A stretch of 64,000 nucleotides of DNA from Tomocerus qinae (lineage: Eukaryota; Arthropoda; Collembola; Entomobryomorpha; Tomoceridae): contig CM034550.1 in assembly GCA_020055645.1 (NCBI GenBank), positions 18,799,001-18,863,000 on the forward strand, in the 5' to 3' direction. The notes under the pieces were generated by a model that saw nothing but the letters and a program-made list of their open reading frames with translations, searched no databases and was not told the origin of the DNA. A program made the position numbers and the translations under genes. This document shows positions 32,887-45,170 of the stretch, piece after piece. Each line of letters starts with the position of its first letter. The stretch's first letter is position 1.

Positions 32887-32891
32887 ATAAA
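32886..32891 (+). terminator. polyadenylation signal overlapping the Warts stop codon
   Basis: The stop codon TGA runs straight into AATAAA, sharing its last A. If used, the Warts 3' UTR would be only some 15-30 nt. Other AATAAA-like sites downstream cannot be excluded. Confidence 0.45.
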
Positions 32892-33317
32892 GTTTGTGAT
32901 TCTCTTCTTTCTCTAGCAAGCATTGTTTTATTTGCCTACGTAACATTTCGTCTCACAACAGAACTCACCATCCATCCAATCTACCCCAAGATCTAATAAC
33001 GCACTAAAGTGTTACGTAATGATAGATTTAGTTGGGCAGAATGAATAGGAGGCGAAACAGTTGCATTCCATTATCGAACTGTTATGTCATGTCAGAAACA
33101 GCATTGGTGTTTGACAAAGACAGTCAAACAGTTACAAACTATAAAGCTCCCTTTTAGCTGGCTCACTAAAGGATTCTCATTCATGCGGTAAGGGAATTTC
33201 TAAAATTCGGAAGACTTTCCCTATGTACAAAGCCTTCGGTTTCACTGACCCAAATTAATTGTGCGGATGACAAAAGAGCGGTGAACAAAGCATCTGTGTA
33301 GGCGGAGAGCATACGTC

Positions 33318-33355
33318 TATAAAAAGAGAAGACTTGGAAAAGACACTCACTCAGT
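33318..33355 (+). promoter_or_regulatory. TATA box and TCAGT initiator of the Ala-rich secreted protein gene
   Basis: TATAAAAA at 33318-33325 and TCAGT at 33351-33355, about 35 bp apart start to start, as in arthropod core promoters. The ATG follows at 33362, implying a leader of about 9 nt. Confidence 0.6.
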
Positions 33356-33361
33356 CTCATC

Positions 33362-34348
33362 ATGCATCGCGTGTTTGTCTTACTTCTTCTCGCATGTAAT
33401 CCACTTAATTGCTTTATTTAACCTAATTAATTTACATCGAATTTCACAAACACATAAAGCAGTTCGATTAACTAATTTTGAATCGTGTCATTTTTAGCAA
33501 CGTCCTTCGCCCTAACTCGTGTCCGACGTGGGTATGGAGGAGGAGGGGGAGGGGGTCTATCCAATCTGGGAGGTTATGCTCCAGGTTATGGTTCTGGACC
33601 TGCAGGCCAAGCCGCTGGAGCTGGAGCAGTAGGACAAGTCAATTCAAATGAGGTACGTTTTAGTCTCATCAAATTTATAATGAATAATGTACAAGAAATG
33701 TGTAAATAAAGATCATTATTAAGGAAATAAAGTATAAAATTGAAGTTTTTCGAATAGGGAGTAGCTCTGTGGTCGGCTCAATCTGCTGTAGCTGCCTCAG
33801 TTGGACGCGATTATCAAAACCAAGTTGCTACCACTGCCCAATTCGTCAACCAGTTTACAGCACCATTAACCAAAGAACAAGCACAAAATGCTTTTAATGT
33901 AATTTTCTCTTATTTTACAAAATTTGTGATAAAAAGTGAATTTAGTGATTGTTGTAATTATAATGACAATTTAATTGAATTTTAGGCCGTAAACTACCAG
34001 CAACAAGGTTCCCTTGTCTCTGCCGCTCTAGCCTCGAATTCTCCAGCCATTTCCGCCGCCGCAGATGTTGCAGCTAAGGATAATTTCGCTCAGGCCTACC
34101 AGGCAGCCCAAGGTTCTACATTATCAGCTGCAGCTGCTGACGCTGCAGCCCAACAATCAGCGTATTTGGCAGGATCGGCTCTTGCAGCTCAACATGTCGC
34201 TTCAGCACAAGCCGCTGCCTACGCTTCGCAAGCCAAAACAGCTCAAACCGCCACAAATGCAGCGGCTCTGCAAGCGATCAACGGGATTGGGAGTGTTGAC
34301 AGGGCTGCCAGTTACAGTTTCAGCGGAGGAGGTGGCTACGGAAAGTAA
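33362..34348 (+). CDS. secreted Ala/Gly-rich, silk- or cuticle-like protein
   Basis: Four exons in phase (33362-33395, 33498-33652, 33758-33898, 33986-34348) give 230 residues. MHRVFVLLLLASTSFA is a clear signal peptide split by the first intron. A poly-Gly patch (GYGGGGGGG) and a Gly/Ala/Pro stretch follow. From about residue 65 the protein becomes Ala-rich with Gln, Ser and Tyr (for example AAAADAAAQQSAYLAG and AQAAAYASQAKTAQTA), as in helical or coiled fibrous proteins. It ends in a second Gly patch (SFSGGGGYGK). There is no cysteine. The composition recalls fibroin-like, egg-shell or cuticle proteins. I cannot place it in a family, and low complexity makes any homology call weak. A TATA box and initiator just upstream suggest strong stage- or tissue-specific transcription. 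Confidence 0.8.
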
Positions 34349-35300
34349 ACACATTAAGCCAGAGGACTCTACGCTGAAGTCAATGTACACGCAGAACGAC
34401 CTTTTAAATTCAATCTCATTATTTTCAGAGATTTGTGAAACCCGACTGCAAAAACACTTATCTATTTGCATATTATGTAACTTTTACGGACTAAAATCTT
34501 ACTTTTCCATGTTACAATTCAGTTCAGTCTCATTATTTTCGTAACATTAACATAAGGAAGGCAGCATAAGATATTAACTGTATGTACCAAAAAAATACTC
34601 CGCCTGTTATGTATGTTTATTTTGTGTATGTTCACATCTAAATTAGCCAGGGGCGTGTTAAGAGAATTCACATCTTTACATTGATTACATTACATCACAA
34701 TTACATGAGACAATGACATGCCACATGGCTACAAAGCATATTATTATTAAGGGAACGCAAAAAGTAATAAAATAAAGTAAAAAGTAATTATTTATGAATA
34801 GAAAGTAATCTGATCTAATGAATGAGTGAACTCTTCGGGTGTATATTTAATGTTGGAAGTAGTAAACCTGTTTTGGTCGAGCTTTTGACCGAACTCAAGG
34901 AGAGCTGCATGCTTGGCAACTTTTTGTCAGATAGGTGAACAAACTCCTAGGTAGACAAGACGTTGGCAGACAAAGACCAGGTATTAAGCAGGGGCTAAGA
35001 TATGATACTACAACAAAGCAAAAACACAGGTAAAACAACATGGGAATCCTTTGATCATGTCCTGTCCACGGTTTATTCATCTTTGCCAGTCCAACTTAAC
35101 TTTGTTGCTCACTGAGAAGCACATTCCGAGTTATTTGGAGTCTTATTGTTAAAGAGGTTGGTGTGTTTGTGCGGATCATTTCCAGTTTGCATGGGATTTG
35201 TTTTTCACCATTTTCCTTATTGCTGTAAAGTTTAATTAGTTTTCGGGGACTTTCCTCACCATTTTCATCGTCAATTAAGAACTTGTCATTTTATTGCACG
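34349..35300. other. spacer between two secreted-protein genes
   Basis: It holds the 3' UTR of the Ala-rich gene (AATAAA-like runs near 34770-34785) and the upstream region of the acidic protein gene. No TATA box is obvious before 35301. No other gene is seen. Confidence 0.5.
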
Positions 35301-38224
35301 ATGAAGTTCATCACTGTGTTTTTTGTGTGTGCGGTCGTACTCACAGCTACGGCATATCCACAGAGTCGAAGCAATAATAAACTTAAAAACAAACCGAAGA
35401 GCTCCAGGCAAGAATTGCCTCCTGCTACACCTACTCCAGGTATTCCTTTTAATTCTCCTGTATTTTCTCTAAAAAGCGTCACAACAAAAGAATGCATCGG
35501 TGATTGTGGGTTTTAGTTGTAGACAAAACGGTAGTGAGTCAAAATACTTCGCAAGTACTGACTATTGCCAGTAACAGCACTCCTTCAGTTGTCGCATCCA
35601 CGGAATCTCCAAAGGCTGGTGCTGATGTAAGCAGTGTCGTCCCGCCATCTTCAGTGGTCACCACAGTCACTACTGTCGCACCGCCTAAATCTACAACTGT
35701 TGCTCCAAAAAATGCAACTACTACCGCCAAGCCCGATGAAGACGACGAGGACGATGAAGACTCATCTGAGGAAGAAGAAGACGCTGATGTAGATTCGGAT
35801 GTGGAAGAAGGAGATTTTGAAGGACCTCCAGGACCACCTGGACCCCCAGGACCCGAAGGAGATTTAGATTTCGAAGGGGATGAAGAAGATGATGATGACG
35901 ATCGTGCTGCTGACCAAAGTAGTTCCGAAGTTGTACAAAAGCCAAGCAAGAAAAACAAAAAGGGTACACAGAAAAATAATCTTTTACAAAAACAAATAAT
36001 CATGAGTTTCATTTTCTAAAATAAATCTCGGGATTTTTGGCAATAGGAGCCAATGACCAAGAAGCCAAAATCCGCGAAACTAGTGGAGGAATTGATGCCT
36101 ATGTTCCTGGTTATGTTACCGACCAAGGAGAAGTTCTTGTACCCATTGACACATTGGAAAGAGGTCTTCAATATACAATTATCTCAGGTAATTCGCAATG
36201 CTAATGTCCTTAGAGTTCAGAAATAATCTAATCTGTATAAACTTGTTTAGGATTATGTTAATTACCTAAATAGTACTTAGTATGTATGTAATGTAATAGA
36301 TAGTTAGGACAATTTTTTAGTTTTGGTAATCTTTGTCTTGAGAAACAAAAATTAACCAGTATTTATTAACTTGTAAATAAATCTAAGTATTTATACATTG
36401 GTAATTTGACTTTGCAGACCGCTTCGTTAGTATTCCCCAGAAGAAGAGTCACTTGCAACGAAAGCCAGTCTATCTATACAGACAAGGTTAGAAAATTTAA
36501 TTTTCTTGTACATTATTCGTAACTACTATCACAATATCTTCACCATAATTACCGAACGAGTTTTATTTTACTTTTTCTGTTCTGAAGACTTTTCATATCA
36601 CATGAGAGTACAACAAAACAAAGTATTGTAAGGTAGTACCTAAGTATCATGTGCATGTAGGTGTGTACCTAGTTTGATTTACGTATTAGAGCGAATGTTT
36701 ACTTCAGTTCACCCATGCCACACAAGATCCAATCAGAATTGCTTTTAGCACTAGCAAGTTACTACCAAGTCGTTTTCTAAAGCTGGTCCAGGAGCATCCT
36801 TATCATTATCATCAACACTAGTTGACTATAGAGTATTAACTAGCATATCACTACATAGGTATATGTAATTACCTTGCCTAGCTTCTTATTGGGATGAGTG
36901 CACAGATACATGTACTCATCTTAAGTGGATCCTATTGTTAGAAGGCTTGTTTTTTAACCATTCAAATACAGGTAAAACGGTCTTTGCCGTGGCCTGACTC
37001 TCTGATTGTGCTTTATTTTTATAGCAAGATATACTACATGGAAACTTTCGCAGATGCAAAAATATTTCATATCAATTACATGTTATATCGACAATGGAAT
37101 GATGATAGAATGCAATCAGCTTTTTAATTGCATTCTTCCTTCAGAATTGTAGCAGAGGAAGTTCATCTTCTTTAGGATGTAAAATATGCATAAACTATGT
37201 TGGAATTTACATTCTTATAGTGGCTATAGGTTTTGTAAGGTTCAAGAAAGTCATTAAAACATACCTGCGCCAGCATTCTTTTACAACGCATTGAATTGCC
37301 TTTGAAAAATACAAACACTTGGGATAAAATAGGTTAAAAATATGGGGTTTAATGAAATGACTACAGTTAGGGGACATTTACTTACAATAAGTCCATTGCC
37401 CTCGTTAGTTAATTGATTTTTCGTGGTATTTATTATGTACTGTACTATACATTGGAGATATTTCCCGAGGTACAAATAGGAAGTGTTTCAAAAATAATTA
37501 TGTACGACTAATCAAAATTAGTTTTTTACTACGATAATCGAGAATTAAGAGCAACATTAAGTGCACAAACTACTTTTACACCTACTTTTGGGATAAAATA
37601 GTGAGAAATGTACGTATTCTGTTTATGTAAATAAAATAATTTTTGTTATCATTATCAGAGCCATCCCCTGCAAAGCCAGCCAGCCAGCCGGAAGTAGAGG
37701 AATCAAGTGAGGAGGAACCTCCACCAGAAGTTTATCCAGTCAAAGTGTCTGAGACTTCTGTTATTTTCGCAACGAAAGCCCCACCAACTAATGACACACA
37801 AAAAGAAGAGCAAATCACGGGTAACAGTAGCCAGTCTTCTGAATCTCAGGAGGATGAAGATGAACAAAGCCCAGGCACTTTGAAAACAGCAGAAATAATT
37901 AATCCACCACTGGGAGTCATCCAAGCGACTAAACCAACAGGCGAGGATGATGAAGATGAAGTTGTAGGAACCCGCAGATCTGACAATCGTGTCTTCAGAA
38001 GGAATTTCTATCATCCTTCCAGGCATTTTGCATACAGCCCTCAATTCGACTACGTAAACAACCTCCAAGATAACAGACGAGTGGACTATCCATATTCTCC
38101 TAATTTCTACCGGTCTTTCGGAAGGGCACAGCCAATTAACCCTAGATACAACTCACCCTACGGTGATGTCGCTTATGAAGACTCGTTGGAAGACTTTGGT
38201 CGAAGTGACTTCGAGGATTATTAA
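35301..38224 (+). CDS. secreted acidic protein with a short collagen-like segment
   Basis: Five exons in phase (35301-35439, 35517-35963, 36047-36187, 36418-36486, 37659-38224) give 453 residues. MKFITVFFVCAVVLTATAYP is a signal peptide. Next comes a Thr/Ser/Val/Pro stretch, likely O-glycosylated (TTVAPPKSTTVAPKNATTT). A run of Asp/Glu/Ser at about 130-155 is followed by PPGPPGPPGPEG, about four Gly-X-Y triplets. More acid runs come before a Lys-rich patch. The third and fourth exons encode a more ordered segment (GGIDAYVPGYVTDQGEVLVP). The last exon is Glu/Ser-rich, then Arg/Tyr/Asn/Pro-rich, ending EDSLEDFGRSDFEDY. There are almost no cysteines. Such acidic, Pro-rich secreted proteins are typical of cuticle, mineral or matrix, but I do not recognise the family. 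The 1.17 kb intron 4 carries no evident exon. Confidence 0.8.
36487..37658 (+). other. 1.17 kb intron of the acidic secreted protein gene
   Basis: GTTAGA donor and ATTATCAG acceptor. The content is AT-rich and no exon or repeat stands out. The ORF at 37281-37475 on the other strand is not protein-like. Confidence 0.5.
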
Positions 38225-38650
38225 TAGCAATTGGAAATTTACTGGTTATAACAACAACATTATGATATGAATCATATCATAATCTAAAAAATGAAAACCA
38301 ACTGCGTTCATTAGAAAATATCTTCCAATAACCAATTGAATCTTTATCTATAATGCATTTGATACGATTGTTTGTACTTTTTATGTTTGTTTTTGTTATG
38401 TCATGAGGTTTACTATAGTATTACTGTATTTTGATCAACTGACGAGGGGTGATGAGAGAAATTAGTTAGATCAATAAAAATCACCTTCAGACAACTGGCG
38501 AAACAATTTTTTGTATTTATTTGTTAAATAGGGATTTTATTCACATACATCATACGAAAATAATATATATTATACCAACAATAAGTTTCTTTGTAACAAT
38601 AAGACTCAACTGTATTTATGCAACTGTAACAATAATTTCTTCCGTTTAAA

Positions 38651-39322
38651 TCACATACTATCACTACTAATACGAGAATGGGCATGATGTTGATTACGGT
38701 GATGAGCCATATGGCCAGATGATCGACCTGGAGATGAAATTACTGGAGCCATTTCAGAAAAGGATCCACCACCTCCAATACCTCCTCCACCGCCGCCGCC
38801 ACCTCCTCCTCCTCCTCCTCCGCCTCCCATACCTCCGCCTCCACCTCCTCCATGTCCCCAACCGTGTCCGTGACCATGGCCCTTATGACCCTTGTCTACG
38901 TGGTTATAATCTGCAAGAGATTTGTACACGAATTAAATAATTTTCATAATAATTATCATAATAAATACAAAAATAATGATAAAACGTACCGTAGTAATGT
39001 TCTCCATATCCTCCGTGCTTATCTCCCCAACGAACCTGAAAAGGCGCGGAAAATTACAATTTAAAATTTTCTCTTTATTTTCCGCAAATCAAATTATGTT
39101 TATCAGTTGACTTACTTTTGTCCTGAATTTCCAGTTATGGGCTTGTTCATATCGACTGGTGTAATGATGAGGATTTCCTCTATGGTATCCGAATTCGTAC
39201 TGGCCGTAAGCAGGAACATTTGCGTATTGGAAATATCCTTGATGTCCATGTCCATGTGTGGCGAAGACGTGGCTAACAGCCACAAATAATAGAACTACTA
39301 GCGTTAGGGTAAAGTGCCCCAT
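38651..39322 (-). CDS. secreted cuticular protein, Gly/His-rich, RR-like core
   Basis: Three exons in phase (39322-39116, 39035-38990, 38910-38651) give 170 residues. MGHFTLTLVVLLFVAVSHVFA is a signal peptide. The core after it, including YGQYEFGYHRGNPHHYTSRYE and then VRWGDKHGGYGEHYYDYNHV, looks like a divergent Rebers-Riddiford (chitin-binding) module with regularly spaced aromatics. A His/Gly-rich stretch (GHKGHGHGHGWGHGG) and about 35 residues of nearly pure Gly follow, ending in a His/Ser-rich tail. CPR proteins bind chitin and harden cuticle, and His-rich members can be crosslinked by quinones; both roles are inferred here. The 3' end faces the acidic protein gene. A TATA box lies at 39367-39376. 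Confidence 0.8.
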
Positions 39323-39366
39323 ATTGTCTGTCAGATGTGAATGTAGAATTAAAAATAAAGTAAATC

Positions 39367-39376
39367 CCTTTTATAC
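39367..39376 (-). promoter_or_regulatory. TATA box of the cuticular protein gene
   Basis: The minus strand reads TATAAAAGGG, about 45-55 bp upstream of the start codon. This is consistent with a short leader and a strongly transcribed cuticle gene. The initiator is not clear. Confidence 0.5.
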
Positions 39377-39389
39377 TAATCGTATTTAT

Positions 39390-42300
39390 ATGCACTTAGC
39401 AGTTAACAAATGAAGGTATATCCCCAAACAGGTGCTCATATTTACTACAATATACTTATTATGGTCATTCTTGTGTTAAGTTACTGTTTGGAGATGGTTA
39501 ATGTGGTCACGCTCTTCAAATGCATCAAGAGATTTCTTCTGCACATCATTCTATCACTTTCACGAAAGACGCGTGTACCGTCTCGCTAAATGGTTTGAAT
39601 CATCTCTATATGGGAAAATCATATCAAACATATTTAATTATTATTTATCTACCATACTCAAGATACACTTCAGAAAATAAAATTACTACTAACACTACCT
39701 ACCTAGTTAGGTTAGTTAGCAATGCACGATCAACATATTATGTGCTACATCTTCTGTATAAAATATCCACTTTTTAAATAGAGTCAATCATTAGTTTTGT
39801 ACTTTCATGCACACGTAGTAGTAGGGATATGTTTAAGAAATGTATAACAGCAAAAAATATAAATGTAGGATATGCATTTAAGAAAAACATTATCTTATAC
39901 GGATACCCATAGAATTGAAACTCTTTGAATGATAAATTATTATACTAATAAATTGTTCAAAGTGAAAAATTCTCACATGTTTTTGTTGATTCAGTCATAG
40001 CGTAAGCGTAGGTGGGGCTTAACTATTTTATATACCAATTGAGGTCTTCTGGTTTCATCTTTAACTTCTTATTACACTTTATCCGACACTATATACAGTA
40101 ATTTCTATCAATTTTTAAACCATGACCATACTTATATTACAAGGGGAAACTTTTACAACGTAATAATGGTGTACATTCATCTAATTGCAAAGAACAGAGC
40201 CGAATTGTTATAAATACTGATAAAGATATACATAGTTTTCCTTACACAGAAATGCATCACTTATACATGGCTATAAGAAATATAAATTGTTTTTGTAGAT
40301 TTAAGGATCATTTAAGACAAACGACATGAACATACTCTTTTAGTACTAAATCCACTAATCCACTTGCACTGCGATGTGCAAAATAGTATTACTTTAGGTC
40401 TTAAGCTCATCATTCATTTGTTTTTAATGAGTATTCACGCATGATGGCTGCATTAGTGAAAACTAACGAAAATAATCGGTGCTCATGGTACTTGGTACTT
40501 TTTACTAGTCTTCTTCATAACACTAAAATCTCTTATAAACGGATATTATCTATTATTCTGCCAATTATCTTCCAGTAAATTATATATTATGGAAGATTAT
40601 TCTCTGATACTCATATTTAATACATAGAGCATACTTATAACCAATTGTACGCGTGTACAGCAATTTGCAGTCAGCAACTCTTATCAATAAGAGTGTGAAA
40701 ATGTGCAATTTATGAATTATTATGTCAAAGATGTATTATTAAATCCCAATAAATCATATTTTCATCGTTTTCCCTTTGTAATAACGTAGAACCTTTGTTA
40801 ACAAGCTTCTCACCTGATTTCTGGCCGCATGGTTAGTAAGTTCATTATGAAAAGTGGTAACCAAATAATGTCTTAAGGAGGTACATTGGCATTTGAAAAG
40901 AGATGTCACGTCACAGTAGCATTTCTACCATAACAATGCAGAGCATTGACCGTGGCTTTAGGATAGTAAATATTATTGTACAGAGAATACAAAGGAAGAG
41001 CTAAATATACAGATGATGTAAAATATATACGCAGTTCCTCAATCTTTATCAGTGTAATGATTTTGACTTATGACTAGGAAAACTGATGATGCCAATTGTG
41101 ATAAAATAAAGGAATTTTCTCTCCATCTTATAAGTGGATTTAGTTTAGTTCCGGATTACTGGCTACAGTCTCACAGGTGGAGAGAGAAGGCTAAAGGAGT
41201 TTCTCAACAGCCCATGAAAATGAATATGAAATGGTTTAACTTATAAAGGCTATGACATTCATGTCACTTTTCCTTTGAAGGAACACGTACTGTTTACATA
41301 ATAGTTTGAAGACATTGTCACAAAAAAGAGGAAAAGTAGCAGCTGCCCAATTTGTGTGGCATAATTGTGATACACCATGCGATTACGGATCTCAGTCAGT
41401 GGCGTTGGTAAATGTGGTCACGCTCCTGTAAATAAATGCCTAAAATCTGCATAATGAGGTTCAGAAGATGCTTTTCGAGTATTTAATTGTGTACACTACA
41501 AACAGTGTTTTCTGCACCTATACTTAAGTAACTTAACTTACCTTAACTTAACTTAAGGGTGGTTAGTAGCGGGGTAACCCCAACATATACTTTGTATGTA
41601 ATATTTATGATTAGAATGTAGCCCGTATTTATTTACGAAAAGTCTTCAAATTTTCCAAAAAGTGGAGAAAGGTGAATACCTGGAAATTGTGGCTCAGAAA
41701 AATTTGAAACTAGTTTTGAATTAAAACGTTGGCGAGAAATTATGTTTTCCTGCTATTGCTATAATTCAAGGAGTATTGAAAAAATTTTATATTTCGAAAC
41801 CAAAAGTCCGAGGTATTTACCTTCCGCCACTTTTTGGAAAATTTGAAGACTTTTGACAAATAAATACGTGCTACACTCTATTTCAAGTAATACATACAAA
41901 GTATATGTTCACATTACCCCGCTATAAATCACCCTTAATAGTATTAGTATGGTATTAGGTAAATTTTTCAAATATGTAGTTAAGGTTAAGTGTACATATG
42001 CATTTTAAACGTATTTACATGTATAACACAATAACACATATATTGTGCACTTGAACCATGTCTCATCTTGTTTTACTCTGAGTTATCTTAACATAATTCA
42101 TATCTCCAAGCATGCCACTCTTTTATGTTTAGATAGTTAAAAATATGAAAAAGAGTCATTTAGGTACCAGTACCATAAACTATGCTTATTAAGAGGTACT
42201 GATTTAAAAATATAACAATTGAGTACCAATTTACTATAAATTGCATTTAACCTTCTTAATGATACTTAGATTACATTATTGCTCAAAATGACAAGGGGTC

Positions 42301-45170
42301 ATTAGTTATCTGAAATATAAGGAGGATAATGTTTTTAGTAAAAGCTGCATTTTTGTAATGCGAAAAAATCTAATGAGAACATGATTAATTCATTACTCAT
42401 TGCAATTTTAATCACTTAATCAGCAGTGGATTTCTTGAAATCGGTCAGGCGTTCCAATCCAATTAATTTCAGAGTGATTAATTATCTAAGACATTTTTCT
42501 AGTTGCAATAAAGAGATGCCTGAGGTAGTGCGTTTATGCATTTATAGTTATTAAGTAGCTACATGAGTTTAGGAGAAAAGTAAGCAACATGAATGAACAA
42601 TTAACTGTACGTGTCTATGCCCAAGGCTTGACAGGTATGATATAGTTTTTCACTTACTAATTACTAAAGGTTATAGTTTTTTCTAGATCTGTAGAATTCT
42701 ACTCGAATTTTAGTTCTTCAATTAAAAATTTCTCAAGTTTCACGCTAAGTGGATGAGGTACTTATTTATGACGATGCTGAGTTCATGAGTTAAGGATTGG
42801 AGATTATTATATTTACAAATTATTATGTGCTCGTTCGCAGTGGGTTATATGAACACCTGTAATTATTTCAAAAATGCATTTTAACCATATGATTTTCAGC
42901 AGCCTCTTTACTTGGGTTATTAGACATGACACAGAGACAACTAATCTAGATTGTTTTCTACTTTTGTTAACTATTTACAATAATTGCTTGTCCATACGTA
43001 TAATCTGTAAATCTATTAATCTAGGTTCCTATTCTTCTGACTCCATTGTCTACGTATATTATGAGCGATCGGATCCCTGTGATACAGATAGAAAGTGTAA
43101 GATCTACACTTAGAAGATTCAGCAAGCCAATGAGCACTCTCGCTAACAGAAACCAACAATTATCTATATGCTCACTCTTCTCGTTAATGTTCCGCTCTGT
43201 TAGGCAGTCTATTATTGTGGCTTCTGCGATATTGCTAATTTTAATTTGCAGTCTTAACAGTTTTAAGATAATGGGACTCATTTTCTCATATATAATTTCT
43301 TGCCATCAACACAATCATAAAATTGCTATTTTTTACAATTTCTGTTAATGGCCATAATTTTACGGCTTGTAAAACAATAGACCTTTGGTTTTCATGAAGA
43401 TAAATGGAGTACCATTTAAAATAACAACTAAATGTTCAGTGACATAATTTATTATAATACTGGAAACAACTGATGAAAATAATAGTCTCCCCCCTGAAAT
43501 ATTCTGCACCTCGAATCAAGTACTAAATTGTAAACTTTAGTATCCAATCCAGAGAATTTGCACTTTTATTTCATACCTATAGGAGTAGTAAGATTTTGAA
43601 CCTCCTTCCTGAAGTCTTACTATAAAATAAAATAGAAAAATTCTGAAACGGACATCATTCTCGTGTTTTCAACAAATGATGAATTTTATTAAGCTATTTT
43701 TCAATATTGTCAAATTGTCTTTCACATCTTAAGCATTTGCGTTAAATACCTGAAAAGTGTACGACCTTTATGTAATGGATAGGTGTATAGTATATACTTT
43801 ACATGGAACAAATTTAGCCATGTGGATACATCAGATACATGCACTCCATAATAATTCCCATGCAAATCTAGTATGCATGAAATCTCAATATCCCCCTTTT
43901 ACGTACCGAATTTACGTTCTTTTCTTAGTGAAGAACGCGAATGGTATAAATTGTTTCATGGATGTGAATTGAACGTTTGTCCACCTCCACTGGCTCCATT
44001 TTCCTAATTTTGATTTGAGAATAAATCATTTTTTTCGAATTTCTTGAGTTGAAAATGAAAACCTGTAACCGCAAAATGAGTAACGGTGGCGCCGAGTTGT
44101 CGACACATTTTGTCAACCCGAAATCCTAAAGGGAAGCATGATCAATGAATGGATATTCTTGTATCGTAAATTGTTCTTGTATTCGTTACCACTTACTACT
44201 CCCACGCACTTATATACCACTAACATACAGGTGCATATTACACAAACACATGAAATCTGTAACCTTGATCTATGAACTGAGTTTCGGTACAGTGATCAAT
44301 TCTGAATCCACTCCAGGCTATGTCATATATTGATATAGCGTCATTAAAATCAGATCTGACGATATTTCTATTGCGTTATAAATACTGTTGAAAAAGGGGT
44401 TTTAAAAAAAGTTGGCAAAAAGTGTTGGTGTATTGACAATGGAATCCCATAGTTTATTCATGGGCAACTACGAGCCACGTGTAAACGATAGCAATCTGTA
44501 TAACTTGAGGTCTATAAAAATACATCAGATACTTAACCAATTAAAAACACTACTCTATAGCAGCGAATAGAACATTCGTTTAAGAACTGCTGCATTAAAA
44601 AATGAGGTCCACTAAAATTTAACAATTCTAATCATTTTATTTTCGATTTGTGATGTAAATGTAATATAGGACGATGGTTAAAAAAGTGTCTTGTTCTGTT
44701 ATTTTGCACTGGATGATTATATGATAACTTGGAAAGATGAAATAAAGACGTTATTTAATTTGGTCTTCTGAACATGGTAATCTTTTAACTATGATTGATT
44801 ACCGGACTGGAGAAAGCATTATATGACAGTTACAATTCCGAAGAATTGTGCAAACTTTGCTAATTTGTAGTGATTTAAAATTATTTCAGGATAAACATTT
44901 CTAGATTTAAAATTACATTGTGGGAAAAGAGATGTATTTAAATTTAAATGTACTCAGGCTGGATTTCCTTCTGGCTGAACACCTTTATTCTTTTAAAATG
45001 GGGTCCAAAAAGACTATAATTCGTGTGGATAGCATAGTTTTCGCATATAATTTAGATGTGAGTAGTGTGAGAGGCAATGGCTTTAAATGACATAATAAAA
45101 GCAGGTTTAACTGTACGACAGTACGTATTTTCTGTACTATCAATTTATTCGTTCACAGTAGTGAAAAAAA
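39390..45170. other. 5.8 kb region without a recognised gene
   Basis: AT-rich intergenic DNA. It contains the inverted-repeat element at 41553-41938 and a 15-bp sequence AATGTGGTCACGCTC at 39500-39514 repeated at 41411-41425. A weak open frame lies at 43046-43348. No conserved domain, tRNA or other RNA gene is visible. Confidence 0.5.
41553..41938. mobile_element. non-autonomous inverted-repeat element (MITE-like) in TTAA
   Basis: A 378-bp unit (41557-41934) has terminal inverted repeats of about 125 bp: 41557-41681 and the reverse complement of 41811-41934. They start GGGTGGTTAGTAGCGGGGTAA and GGGTGATTTATAGCGGGGTAA and share long blocks such as AAGTCTTCAAATTTTCCAAA, with roughly 80-85 % match by eye. 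The unit is flanked on both sides by TTAA (41553-41556 and 41935-41938). TTAA duplication is typical of piggyBac-type elements, but a TA duplication (Tc1/mariner) would also fit. The centre has no open frame, so it is non-autonomous. Confidence 0.85.

Noticed and set aside
34065-34544. 159-codon plus-strand frame overlapping the Ala-rich gene
   Set aside because: It is a shifted reading of the Ala-rich last exon and lacks a signal peptide or splice support.
35539-36012. 157-codon minus-strand open frame (Ser-rich)
   Set aside because: It is antisense to the acidic exon of the secreted protein; Asp/Glu codons read as Ser/Val/Leu on the other strand. The plus strand has a signal peptide and phase-consistent exons.
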